Origin: NCEH01 sp043195125
GTDB lineage: Bacteria > Pseudomonadota > Alphaproteobacteria > Rhizobiales > Xanthobacteraceae
Strand: one strand, 5' to 3'
Assembly (NCBI RefSeq): GCF_043195125.1
Contig: NZ_JBAFWR010000002.1
DNA: 64,000 nt
Shown: one piece after another, positions 9,698-18,392 of the stretch
Numbering within the stretch: position 1 is the first letter of the stretch
Layout of the letters: each line of letters begins with the position of its first letter
Notes under the pieces: model-generated
The model's database searches: none
Seen by the model: the letters and a program-made list of their open reading frames with translations, nothing else
Told to the model about the DNA's origin: nothing
Made by a program: the position numbers and the translations under genes

Positions 9698-10489
9698 ATG
9701 AATTCGCGTCTCAAGCAGCTCATGCACCGGTACGGCCCACCGCTGGTCGCCGGCATCATCATCTTCGGCCTGTGGGAGGCGCTGCCCCGCTTGTTCGGCG
9801 TGTCGGCGCTGCTCATTCCGCCGCCCTCGTCCGTGCTACGCGCGCTCTGGATCATCTTCGATCGCGGGCTGCTGGTGGGGGCCACCCTTGTCACTCTGTT
9901 CGAGGCTCTCGCAGGCTTTCTCATCGGTTCGATGGCGGCGGTGGCCTGTGCGTTCCTGGTCACCCGCTCGGAACTGATCGAGCGTGCACTGATGCCCTAT
10001 CTCGTCGGCTTCCAGGCCCTTCCGAAAGTGGCGCTGGCGCCGCTCATCGTGGTGTGGGTGGGCATCGGGATCGAATCCAAGATCGCCATCGCAGCCATCA
10101 TTTCGTTCTTCCCCGTGCTCATCAATGCGATCATCGGTTTCTCCACCATCGAAGCTGAGAAGATCGACCTGATGCGGTCACTGGTGGCCTCGCGCTGGCA
10201 GGAATTCCACATGGTGGTGTTCCCCAATTCGCTGCCCTTCATCTTCGCCGGGCTGAACGTCGCCATCGTCTTTTCCATCACCGGCGCGCTGGTGGGAGAG
10301 TTCATCGGCGCCGATCGCGGTCTCGGCAATCTGCTGATGCAGCTGAACTACAACATGGACGTGTCCGGCATGTTCGCGGTGCTGGTGGTGCTCGCCATAC
10401 TCGGCATCGCGCTGCACGCCATGGTGCGCTTCTTCCACGTGCGCCTGGTTTTCTGGGGCAAGCCCAAGGGCTTGGCCAACGACCACTGA
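9698..10489 (+). CDS. ABC transporter permease, SsuC/TauC-like
   Basis: Integral-membrane permease, 263 residues with about six hydrophobic segments. The EAA-loop region includes EAEKIDLMRSLVASRWQEFHMVVFPNSLPFIFAGLNVA, and the downstream ALVGEFIGADRGLGNLL is characteristic of the SsuC/TauC family. It starts 21 bases after the ATPase gene. It forms an importer with the two genes before it and is followed after 26 bases by the hydratase-fold gene. Confidence 0.92.
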   Translation: MNSRLKQLMHRYGPPLVAGIIIFGLWEALPRLFGVSALLIPPPSSVLRALWIIFDRGLLVGATLVTLFEALAGFLIGSMAAVACAFLVTRSELIERALMPYLVGFQALPKVALAPLIVVWVGIGIESKIAIAAIISFFPVLINAIIGFSTIEAEKIDLMRSLVASRWQEFHMVVFPNSLPFIFAGLNVAIVFSITGALVGEFIGADRGLGNLLMQLNYNMDVSGMFAVLVVLAILGIALHAMVRFFHVRLVFWGKPKGLANDH

Positions 10490-10515
10490 ATAGAAAATAA
10501 GATTGGAGAAAGTCC

Positions 10516-11301
10516 ATGAGCGATCCCCTCGTGAAGATCGCGCGCGACGGCCATGTCGTGACGCTGACCCTCAACAATCCCCCAGTCAACGCGCTCTCCT
10601 CCGCCGTGCTGGAAGCCCTGATTGCCGCCCTTGATATGGTGGAATCCGAAGGCGAGGCGCGGTGCGTCATCCTCACCGGCACGGGCGAAAAAGCCTTCAG
10701 CGCCGGCGGCGACCTGCGGCAGGAACGCGATTTCGGCGGCCCGGAAGCGGCCAAGGCCTTTCGCGAGCTCGGCCGTCGCACGCTGAACCGGCTGGAAAGC
10801 TATTTCGTGCCCGTGGTCAGCGCCATCCACGGCTACTGCATCGGCGGCGGCACGGCCATCGGCTGGGTGTGCGACATTCGCATCGCGGCGGACAACGCCA
10901 TCTTCCGCGCTGGCGATGCCTATATCGGCATGGTGCCGAGCTGGGGCATGGGCCTCACCCGCCTGCCGCGCCTGGTCGGGCGCAACCGCGCGCTCGACAT
11001 CCTGCTGATCGGCGAGAATTTCGACGCCAAGACCGCGCAGGAACTCGGGCTCATCACCAAGGTGGTGCCGCGTGAAAAGCTGATGGAAGAAGCCACCTCC
11101 ATCGCGCGGCGCATATCCAAGGCGTCTCCCAACGCCATCCGCGCCACCCGCGAGGCGATCGCCTTCAACATGCGCGAGGGCTGGAGCGCCATGGCGCAGT
11201 TCGAGGAGGAGATCTGCCAGCAGGTGTTCTCCCATCCGGACGCTCATGAAGGCCCCAAGGCTTTCACCGAAAAGCGCGAGCCGGTTTTTGCGAGGATTTG
11301 A
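10516..11301 (+). CDS. Enoyl-CoA hydratase/isomerase family protein with non-canonical active site
   Basis: Crotonase-fold enzyme, 261 residues, acting on a CoA thioester. The oxyanion-hole region AFSAGGDLR and the GYCIGGGTAIGWVCD helix are clear. In typical hydratases the second motif reads GGGCEL and its Glu is catalytic; here that place is Ala (GGGTAI), and the second catalytic Glu is replaced by Asp (AGDAYIGMVPSWG). The enzyme may therefore be a CoA-ester lyase, hydrolase, isomerase or decarboxylase rather than a classical hydratase. Its stop shares one base with the start of the acyl-CoA synthetase gene, so the two act in one pathway. Confidence 0.85.
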   Translation: MSDPLVKIARDGHVVTLTLNNPPVNALSSAVLEALIAALDMVESEGEARCVILTGTGEKAFSAGGDLRQERDFGGPEAAKAFRELGRRTLNRLESYFVPVVSAIHGYCIGGGTAIGWVCDIRIAADNAIFRAGDAYIGMVPSWGMGLTRLPRLVGRNRALDILLIGENFDAKTAQELGLITKVVPREKLMEEATSIARRISKASPNAIRATREAIAFNMREGWSAMAQFEEEICQQVFSHPDAHEGPKAFTEKREPVFARI

Positions 11302-13427
11302 TGGGTATCGAGAGTCTGCTGCGGCCGCGCTCCATCGCCATCGTCGGTGCGTCCGACAAGGTGGGGCCGGGGCTGAACGCCTGGAATGCTCTTCAGCATG
11401 TGGGATTTGAAGGGCAGGTCCATCTGGTGAACCCCCGCCGGGCCGAATTGCTGGGCCAGAAAGCCTATGCCAGCCTCGCCGAGATCCCGGGCACCTTGGA
11501 TGCGGTGTTCGTAGCGGTGGGTGCCGAGGCGGTGGCCGGTGTCGCCAGCGAGGCGGTGGCCAAGGGCGCGGGTGCCCTGGTCATCCTCTCCAGCGGGTTC
11601 GGCGAAACCGGCCCGGAGGGCGTGGCCGCGCAGGCGGAATTGGTGCGGATCGCGCACGAGCACGACCTTGCGGTCTGCGGGCCCAATTGCCTGGGCCTGC
11701 TGAATTTCGCGGGTAAGACCGCACTGTTCGGCACCTCGCTGCCGGACCAGATCGCGCGCGGCGGCATCGCGGCGGTGCTGCAGAGCGGCTCGGTGGGCAT
11801 CGCGCTGCTGAATTCCGCGCGCGGCCTCGGCTTCAGCTATGTGGTGACCTCCGGCAACGAGGCCGTGACCACCGCAGCGGATTATATCGAGGCGTTCCTC
11901 GAGGATCCGGCGGTGACGACCATCGTGGTGTTCGCCGAGCAGATCAAGAAGCCCCAGCATTTCATCGCGGCGCTGCGGCGCGCGCGGGCGAAGGGCAAGC
12001 CGGTCATCGTGCTGAAGAGCGGCCGCTCCGCCAAGGGGCAGGAAGCAGTGAAGGCGCATACTGGCGCGGTCGCCGGCAGCGTCGAAGCCTGCGATGCCGC
12101 GCTCGCGGATGCCGGCGCGATCCAGGTGTTCTCGCTCGACGAACTGATCGAGACCGCCTTGCTGGTCTCTCAGCTCGCGCAGCTGCCGACAGGGCGCAAG
12201 GCGGCAGCACTTTCGCTGTCCGGCGGAGAGATCGCGCTGGCGCTCGACATGGCGGAAGAGGTGGGCTTTGAATTTGCCCCCATCACCCCGTCCACGGCGG
12301 AGGAACTGACCCGCCTGCTGCCGGACTATGCCCATATCGGTAATCCGCTCGATCTGACCTGGGCCGGGCTCTACGACCCCCAGGTGGCGCGCGGTTGTGC
12401 GCGAGCGATCACCAGCCAGGAGGACGTGGGCCTTCTAGTGCTGTTGCAGGATGCACCCTTCGGGCTCGGCGCGCAGCAGGCGGCGCGCTATTCGGCGCTG
12501 CTGAAATCCGTGGCGGCGGGTGCGCAGGACAGCGGCAAGCCGCTGGTCGCGCTGTCCAATCTCTCCGATCAGCCGCATGTGGAATTGAACGCCGCCGCAA
12601 AAGCGCTCGGCGTGCCCTATCTGCGCGGCACCCGTGCCGGGATGATGGCGCTCTCGCGTTATGGCCGCTGGGCCGTGACGCAGACGCCGGTTCGCGCCGA
12701 GGGGGTTTCCACCCACGCTGCTGAGGCGCGGGCGCGGATGAAGGAGGTTCCGGGGAACCGCCTTGCCACCGAGCGCGAGGCGAAGGACGTGCTGGCGGCC
12801 TATGGCATCGCCGGCCCGCGCGAAATGCAGGTCACCACCGCCGATGCGGCGGTCGAAGCCGCGCAGGCGCTCGGCTATCCCGTGGTGCTGAAAGGCCTGG
12901 TGGAAAATCTCGTCCACAAGTCCGATGCCGGGCTGGTGAAGGTGGGGCTGAAGACGCCCGAGGATGTTCGTCGCGCAGCGGAGCGCATGCTGGAGGCGGC
13001 GGCTGCCGTGAACACCGGGGCCGTGCTCGGCCTGCTGGTCCAGGAACAGGCCTCCCCCATCGCCGAATTGTTCATCGGCGGGCGCACCGATCCCGATTTT
13101 GGCCCCCTCATCGTGATGGGCGCGGGGGGCGTCGAGGTGGAACTCTACAAGGATGTTGCGGTGCGTCTCGCCCCCGTCACGCCGGAGCAGGCTCTGGATG
13201 CCCTTTGCACCACCCAAGTCTCGCGCCTGCTCGACGGATGGCGTGGCAAGCAACCGGCAGACAAAATGGCGGTCGCGCAGATCATCAGTGCGCTTTCGAC
13301 TTTTCTCGCCGATTTCTCGGGGGAAATTTCCGAGGTTGAGATCAATCCGCTTGCTGTATTCGCCGTGGGCTCGGGTTGCAGTGCACTCGATTGCGTGATT
13401 ATACCAAAATCCGCTCGCTCCGATTGA
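11301..13427 (+). CDS. NDP-forming acyl-CoA synthetase (fused alpha-beta subunits)
   Basis: Fused acetate-CoA-ligase (ADP-forming)-type enzyme, 708 residues. The N-terminal CoA-binding Rossmann domain begins with PRSIAIVGASDK; the succinyl-CoA-ligase-like domains carry the phospho-histidine loop KAHTGAVAGS; the C-terminal ATP-grasp domain has LATEREAKDVLAAYGI, LVHKSDAGLV and the terminal EVEINPL motif. It would form an acyl-CoA from an imported acid with release of ADP and phosphate. ATG 11301 overlaps the previous stop (TGATG). Feruloyl-CoA synthetase FerA of Sphingobium and pimeloyl-CoA ligase belong to this superfamily, so an aromatic or dicarboxylic acid is possible; the actual substrate is not evident. 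Confidence 0.88.
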   Translation: MGIESLLRPRSIAIVGASDKVGPGLNAWNALQHVGFEGQVHLVNPRRAELLGQKAYASLAEIPGTLDAVFVAVGAEAVAGVASEAVAKGAGALVILSSGFGETGPEGVAAQAELVRIAHEHDLAVCGPNCLGLLNFAGKTALFGTSLPDQIARGGIAAVLQSGSVGIALLNSARGLGFSYVVTSGNEAVTTAADYIEAFLEDPAVTTIVVFAEQIKKPQHFIAALRRARAKGKPVIVLKSGRSAKGQEAVKAHTGAVAGSVEACDAALADAGAIQVFSLDELIETALLVSQLAQLPTGRKAAALSLSGGEIALALDMAEEVGFEFAPITPSTAEELTRLLPDYAHIGNPLDLTWAGLYDPQVARGCARAITSQEDVGLLVLLQDAPFGLGAQQAARYSALLKSVAAGAQDSGKPLVALSNLSDQPHVELNAAAKALGVPYLRGTRAGMMALSRYGRWAVTQTPVRAEGVSTHAAEARARMKEVPGNRLATEREAKDVLAAYGIAGPREMQVTTADAAVEAAQALGYPVVLKGLVENLVHKSDAGLVKVGLKTPEDVRRAAERMLEAAAAVNTGAVLGLLVQEQASPIAELFIGGRTDPDFGPLIVMGAGGVEVELYKDVAVRLAPVTPEQALDALCTTQVSRLLDGWRGKQPADKMAVAQIISALSTFLADFSGEISEVEINPLAVFAVGSGCSALDCVIIPKSARSD

Positions 13428-13434
13428 AAGCTCC

Positions 13435-14178
13435 ATGCGTCCTATGATCGAAAGCAACCTCGCCACAACAGATATTGGACGGGCCGCGGCATCTTATCGT
13501 GAGATCAAGTCGCGCATCATGGACCGCCGGTTCGCGCCAGGCGAAAAACTGAGTGAAGTGCGGCTGGCGGCGGAACTGGGCGTCGGACGCTCGCCCATCA
13601 GAACCGCCCTCGCCCGCCTTCAGGGCGAGGGGTGGATTGCGGTGTCACCGCAGAGCGGCACCTATGTGAAGGGCCTCACCGACGCCGAGATGAACGAGGT
13701 GTTCGAGCTGCGCCTGATCCTGGAGCCGGCGGTCGCCGGCCTTGCGGCGGAGCGTATGTCCTCCGAGGAGGTTTCCAAGCTGCGGCGTGCGTTCGAGGCG
13801 TTCGGTACGGAGATTGCGGAGGGACGAGTCGAAGAATATTTCGCGCTCGATCTGCAAACCCACCGCGCCATCTACAGCGCCGCCGGCAATCACCTGATTC
13901 AAGGCATCCTCGTGAATCTGCTGGACAAGGTGCATTGGATCCAGCGCACCAGCGTCGGCTCACCGCGCCCGACCAGCGCGCTCGGCGAAATCCGTGAATT
14001 GCTGGCCGCGCTGGAATCGCGGGATGCGGAGCGCGCCGCCCATGTGATGCGCACCCATATTCTACGCACCGCGAAGTTCCGCAATCTGCCGGCCGGCGCT
14101 CCCGAGTCGGAAACCGAGGCTGCCAGCCCGTCCAAGGACAAGGCCGAGCCCGCCCGCCGGCGCTCCCGCGCCGGCTAG
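13435..14178 (+). CDS. GntR family transcriptional regulator, FCD (FadR-like) type
   Basis: DNA-binding regulator, 247 residues. The N-terminal winged helix-turn-helix reads YREIKSRIMDRRFAPGEKLSEVRLAAELGVGRSPIRTAL, followed by the wing SGTYVKGL. The all-helical FCD ligand domain (about residues 88-215) has the typical LILEPAVAGLAAERM start, with metal- or acid-binding positions likely in FALDLQTHRAIYSAAGN and HVMRTHI. It lies seven bases after the synthetase gene, so it is probably co-transcribed and regulates its own operon in response to the imported acid or its CoA ester. The C-terminal tail is rich in Ala, Pro and Arg. Confidence 0.9.
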   Translation: MRPMIESNLATTDIGRAAASYREIKSRIMDRRFAPGEKLSEVRLAAELGVGRSPIRTALARLQGEGWIAVSPQSGTYVKGLTDAEMNEVFELRLILEPAVAGLAAERMSSEEVSKLRRAFEAFGTEIAEGRVEEYFALDLQTHRAIYSAAGNHLIQGILVNLLDKVHWIQRTSVGSPRPTSALGEIRELLAALESRDAERAAHVMRTHILRTAKFRNLPAGAPESETEAASPSKDKAEPARRRSRAG

Positions 14179-14197
14179 GTGCCGCGAGCCCGCGTCC

Positions 14198-15700
14198 TTA
14201 GGGAATGCGCTGGGTCAGCCGCACGTTTGCGGACGCGAACATATAAGTGGGAAGCGATGCGATGGCGGGCCCGGAAAAGCGCTGGGTCGAGAGACCGCCG
14301 GTCGCATCATAGGAGAAGCCCATGGCCACCACTTCGCGTGGCGCGGTCAGGAAGGCCGTGAAGACCCGCATTTCGGGGGCGCGCAGATAAGGTTCGGCGG
14401 TCAGGCTCGGCGCCAGGAACATGCGGCCGAACGGAATTTCCGCCGCCCTCGTCTTTTCCCGCAGCTTGGGCTGAGGCCCAGCCGACATCACAAGATTCTG
14501 CGGCATTCCCGCCATCGGGTCGTTGGCCGGCGCGTAACCGAGTGCCGGCGGCGGCGGCGCCTCGGTGCCGCGGGTGATGACGGCAGGCAGCGGCACCGGG
14601 CCAAGCGCTGCGGTCTGCACCGGAGCGGGCTGGGCGGGGGCGTTTGGCCGCTTGAGCGGCAAGGGCGCCATCGTCGCCTGGGCGGTCTGCTGCGCGGTGG
14701 CAAGAGCGGCGGCGATTTCCGCCGGGCGAGCGGCGGGAATGGGGGCCGCCGCGAACGTGGCACGGCTCGTGGGCGCCGCCGGCGTGCCGGTGGAGGCGGT
14801 TTCGGTGTCGTTGACCGGCGAAGTCTTCGCGGTGGCGACCCTGGTGCGGGCCGGCGCCTCGTCCGCGCCCTCGTCGTCGTCGCCGCCCTTCTTGCCGAAC
14901 AGCGAGGAGAAGAAATTCTTGATTCCCTTGCCGCTGTCGTCTGAGGCAACCACCGTCGCGGCCTTGCCCCCGCGCGCCTCAAGCTCGGCCACCGCCGCAT
15001 TGTAATTGGCAAGCGGCTTGCCATCGGCGGGGATATGCACGGTCTTCCCGTCCGGGAATACCTTCACAAGCTGGTCGTGGGTCATGCGCGGCCACATGCG
15101 CACGCCGCCGGTATCCATGTGCACGAACGGCGAACCGGAGGTGGGATAGAAACCGACCCCGCCGCGTTGCAGCCGTAGGCCGGCGGCGCGCAGATCGGCG
15201 AGGTTCACGCCGGGAATGTAGAAATCCATCGCCTTGCCGCGGGTATGCTGGCTCTGCTCGGCGACGCCCTTGCTGCGGGCGCGGAGCATGGCGTTGGTGG
15301 CCGGCGAGCGATAGCCGCACACCACATGGATGCTCTCCTTGGCATCCACGTCGCGATAGACCTCCCAGATCAGGTCGAACAGCTGGGGGTCCATGTCGAT
15401 GGGCTCTTCCTTGCGCCAGTCGCGCAGGAGCCAGTTCAGCTTCTTGAGCACCTCGGGATCGTAGCGGCCTTCCTTCTTGAAGGTGAACGCGCCCTTTTCG
15501 CCCGTATGCATGTTCTCGATGTAGAGGGTGCGGGTGTCGCCATTGGCGACGGCATTCTGCAGAGACGTGGCGCCGCCGGCGACGATGGCGACGGCGATCG
15601 CGAGAGTACGCATCCCCTTCACCCTGAAGGCGCGGGAAACGATCTGCGATACGGAACGGGATGTTTTTTGCAAAGGCTCGAACCCGAGGCTCAGATTCAT
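14198..15700 (-). CDS. DUF882 / YcbK-like M15 peptidase domain protein
   Basis: Exported peptidoglycan-associated protein, 500 residues. After a hydrophobic signal segment (about residues 30-52) comes a DUF882 domain of the M15 zinc peptidase family: CGYRSPATNAMLR, the HTRGKAMD zinc motif and HMDTGGVRMWPR. This resembles E. coli MepK (YcbK), which cleaves meso-DAP cross-links made by L,D-transpeptidases. The C-terminal half is low-complexity, Ala/Pro-rich. ATG 15700 is used; an internal ATG at 15613 would place the signal peptide at the N-terminus and is a good alternative. It lies next to an L,D-transpeptidase gene, so the two may make and edit the same cross-links. Confidence 0.8.
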   Translation of the reverse strand: MNLSLGFEPLQKTSRSVSQIVSRAFRVKGMRTLAIAVAIVAGGATSLQNAVANGDTRTLYIENMHTGEKGAFTFKKEGRYDPEVLKKLNWLLRDWRKEEPIDMDPQLFDLIWEVYRDVDAKESIHVVCGYRSPATNAMLRARSKGVAEQSQHTRGKAMDFYIPGVNLADLRAAGLRLQRGGVGFYPTSGSPFVHMDTGGVRMWPRMTHDQLVKVFPDGKTVHIPADGKPLANYNAAVAELEARGGKAATVVASDDSGKGIKNFFSSLFGKKGGDDDEGADEAPARTRVATAKTSPVNDTETASTGTPAAPTSRATFAAAPIPAARPAEIAAALATAQQTAQATMAPLPLKRPNAPAQPAPVQTAALGPVPLPAVITRGTEAPPPPALGYAPANDPMAGMPQNLVMSAGPQPKLREKTRAAEIPFGRMFLAPSLTAEPYLRAPEMRVFTAFLTAPREVVAMGFSYDATGGLSTQRFSGPAIASLPTYMFASANVRLTQRIP

Positions 15701-15876
15701 CTCAGTCGCGCAACCGGTTGGTCGCGCGGCGCGAAGCTCAACAGAGTCTTATCGGGTTCGGTTAAGGGCACGTTGACGCCCCTCGCCCCCACCCCAAGCT
15801 TGCCCGGCTTATCAACCGGTCCGCAAGGTCACAGGAGCGTGACTAACGGGCGAGTATGGCAAAAACGTGCCGATTC

Positions 15877-15898
15877 CATGTGGCAACATTGCCACATG
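15877..15898. promoter_or_regulatory. 22-bp palindrome between two peptidoglycan genes
   Basis: Perfect 10-bp arms CATGTGGCAA and TTGCCACATG separated by CA. It lies upstream of the DUF882 gene and just downstream of the L,D-transpeptidase gene, both on the minus strand. A short T-run (GTTTTT) follows about 11 bases later on the minus strand, so it could be an operator or a poor terminator. Confidence 0.5.
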
Positions 15899-15941
15899 CA
15901 AGCTTGAAGCGAGCCATAATCAGGAACTTGGCCGTATTTTC

Positions 15942-18281
15942 TCAGCGTGCGGCAGACAGCGGCCGGCCGGCCGCCATGGTTTGGCCACCAGAAAGGCCGA
16001 GCTGGGCTTTGACCTTTTCGTTGATGCCGTAGACGTCTTCGCGCATCTGCAGCCTTCCGTTCTCCACGAAGGCGGTGAAATAGACGAGATGCACCGGAAT
16101 ATGGTGCTTCAGGTTGATGTAGCGCTCCGCTCCGCCGAGCATCTTGCCGATCTTCGCATCGGTCCATTCGGTGGAACCGAGGCCAAGGTTGAAAATAACC
16201 TCGCCGAATTTCAGCGGCTCCTGCACCCGGATGCAGCCATGGGAAAACGCCCGCTTATCCCTGGCGAACAAGGCTTTCGAGGGCGTGTCGTGCAGGTAGA
16301 CGGACTGGTTGTTCGGGAACATGAACTTGATACGACCAAGCGCGTTGCGCTCGCCGGGAGGCTGACGGAAGGAATAGCCGCCGAGGCCGGCATTCCAGTT
16401 CACCGAGCCGGGGTCCACCACCCGGCCGTTGCGCACCACTTCCATGCCCTGGCGGGCGAGGAAATAGGGGTCGGCCTGCAGCTTGGGCAGCATCTCCTTG
16501 CGGGCGATGCTCGGCGGGATGTTCCAATAGGGATTGAGGACGACATATTCCATGTCGTGGCTCAGCAGGGGCGTCGGCGTTTCCGGCTTGCCCACAACGA
16601 CGCGGGTCTCGTGGACTTCGCGGTCGTTGTCATAGATGCGCACGACAAACTCGGGAATGTTGACCATCACGCGGGTCGCGCCGATGTCGCGCGGCAGCCA
16701 GCGCCAGCGCTCCATATTGGCGATGATATCGGCTGTGCGGTCCACGCCATGGGCTGAGGCCGCGACATTGAAGGCGGAAATGGTGCTGGCGCCGATGACA
16801 CCGTCGGGGTCGAGGCCGTTGCTGGCCTGGAACATCTTTACCGCATCCACCAGGTCGCCGTCATACATCCGGTCATTGCCGCCGCGCACCCCAAGACGGG
16901 TCCGCAGGGCCGGAACGCGGGAATCGACATCGCCTGGCCGCAGCGTCGGGCCCGGCGGGATGCGGACGACCGGCGTGGAGGGGGGAACCGTGCGGCTGGA
17001 GGCCAGCTGCGCCTTGAGTGCGCGATAGCCTTCATGCGGCGGATTGTAGGATTGAAGAGCCGCGCTCGCGTCCGACGTGGTGCTGAGATTCGACAACACC
17101 TCGAGCGCGTCCGGGAAGCTGCGGGTCGGAACGACCAGTTCGGAAATGCGGCTCGGATCGAACCGCCCGGCCTGGGCGTGCCGTGCATAGAGCAGGGCCG
17201 TGGCGGCAAGCTTGAGTTCGGCGCGCGCGAGCGTCAGTGGATCGGCACCCGGGGAGAGGCGCGGACGCGCATAATCGCTCGGCTCCAGCCCGTCCTCAGC
17301 GGCGGCGGCGAAGCGCGCGAGCACGGCCTTGCCGCGCGCGTTGAAGCCCGAGGCGTCGACGAACACCGGCGCATCCATGCGGGCCTTGTAGAAAGTGAGC
17401 AGCGCCTCCTGCTCCTTGGCCGAACCCACCAGCGCATCGGCGCCGGGAACCGCCAGCAGCTTTGCAATCTGCTCGGCGATGGGGGCGAGCGGATCGGCTG
17501 CGGCGGTGTTCGCAGGAGCGGCGGGTGCGGCGGAGCCAACTGCCGGGGCGGCCGTGCGCGTGGGCGCGGCCGGCGGGGTCTGCGCCTGCACCGGCGCTGA
17601 GGGAGCCGGGGCGGCTGCCTGGGCCGGGGTAGTGTCCACCGGCGGGCTGCTCGAAGCGGCGCCAGCCGGCGGAAGAGTCTCGGGGGCCTTGGCGGTCGCG
17701 GCGGATGATGCGGGATTGGAAGACGGCGGCACCGCCGCATCGCGGGTGGGCGGCGCCAGGGCCGCAGGCGGCGCGGTCAGTTCCTCGTTCGCGGGCTGCG
17801 CCATGCGGTCGATGGCGGCCTGCGGATCTTCCTTAGCCGCCTGCGCGGTGGATTCGTCGGGCGCCGGCGTCTCGGCAACGGCGGGGGCGGCCTCCGGCGG
17901 GGCGCTGGGCGTGGATGCGGTGGCTTCTGGTGTGGCCGGGCGGATGGCCTGCAGCACACCTTCCACACCGTTCGGCGGGGTCGAGCGCACGACCGCGCTG
18001 GCCTGGGATGGCTGTTCCGGCGCGGTTTCGGCGGCACGCGGCGCGGCTTGGCGCGGTTCCGGGCTGGAATCGCCCGGTGTCGGCGCCTGCCCCTGGAGAT
18101 GACTTGGTGCTGCGTCCCCCGCCGGCTGGGCGGGTGGCGCCGCGGCGGCGGGGCCCGTGGCGGTGCCCATGCCCGCGTCGCCCATCACCGGGCTTTCCGC
18201 GATGCCCGCGGGCGCACCCGCGATCAACGCGCAGGCGAGGATGGCGGCCGTGGCGAATGCCTTCTTGTCCTGACGGGCCAT
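15942..18281 (-). CDS. L,D-transpeptidase with peptidoglycan-binding domain
   Basis: YcbB-like L,D-transpeptidase, 779 residues, that would form 3-3 cross-links in the periplasm. A signal peptide (residues 1-25, AFATAAILACALIAG) is followed by roughly 250 residues of Ala/Pro-rich linker, a scaffold domain, a PG_binding_1 domain (PALRTRLGV, FQASNGLDPDGVIGAST) and a C-terminal YkuD catalytic domain with HGCIRV, Cys683 being the nucleophile. ATG 18281 was preferred over an upstream in-frame ATG (18323) because GGAGAGG precedes it and the signal peptide starts there. The family is expanded in Hyphomicrobiales, where L,D cross-links support polar growth. Confidence 0.9.
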   Translation of the reverse strand: MARQDKKAFATAAILACALIAGAPAGIAESPVMGDAGMGTATGPAAAAPPAQPAGDAAPSHLQGQAPTPGDSSPEPRQAAPRAAETAPEQPSQASAVVRSTPPNGVEGVLQAIRPATPEATASTPSAPPEAAPAVAETPAPDESTAQAAKEDPQAAIDRMAQPANEELTAPPAALAPPTRDAAVPPSSNPASSAATAKAPETLPPAGAASSSPPVDTTPAQAAAPAPSAPVQAQTPPAAPTRTAAPAVGSAAPAAPANTAAADPLAPIAEQIAKLLAVPGADALVGSAKEQEALLTFYKARMDAPVFVDASGFNARGKAVLARFAAAAEDGLEPSDYARPRLSPGADPLTLARAELKLAATALLYARHAQAGRFDPSRISELVVPTRSFPDALEVLSNLSTTSDASAALQSYNPPHEGYRALKAQLASSRTVPPSTPVVRIPPGPTLRPGDVDSRVPALRTRLGVRGGNDRMYDGDLVDAVKMFQASNGLDPDGVIGASTISAFNVAASAHGVDRTADIIANMERWRWLPRDIGATRVMVNIPEFVVRIYDNDREVHETRVVVGKPETPTPLLSHDMEYVVLNPYWNIPPSIARKEMLPKLQADPYFLARQGMEVVRNGRVVDPGSVNWNAGLGGYSFRQPPGERNALGRIKFMFPNNQSVYLHDTPSKALFARDKRAFSHGCIRVQEPLKFGEVIFNLGLGSTEWTDAKIGKMLGGAERYINLKHHIPVHLVYFTAFVENGRLQMREDVYGINEKVKAQLGLSGGQTMAAGRPLSAAR

Positions 18282-18392
18282 AGGCCTCTCCAAATCCCTT
18301 GCCGACGCCAACCTTCCTCGCACCGGAAGCTTGCCTGAGTGCCGCCGCGCATCAACTCACAAGCGTTGGCGTGACGGCTTTTTCCACGTTTG

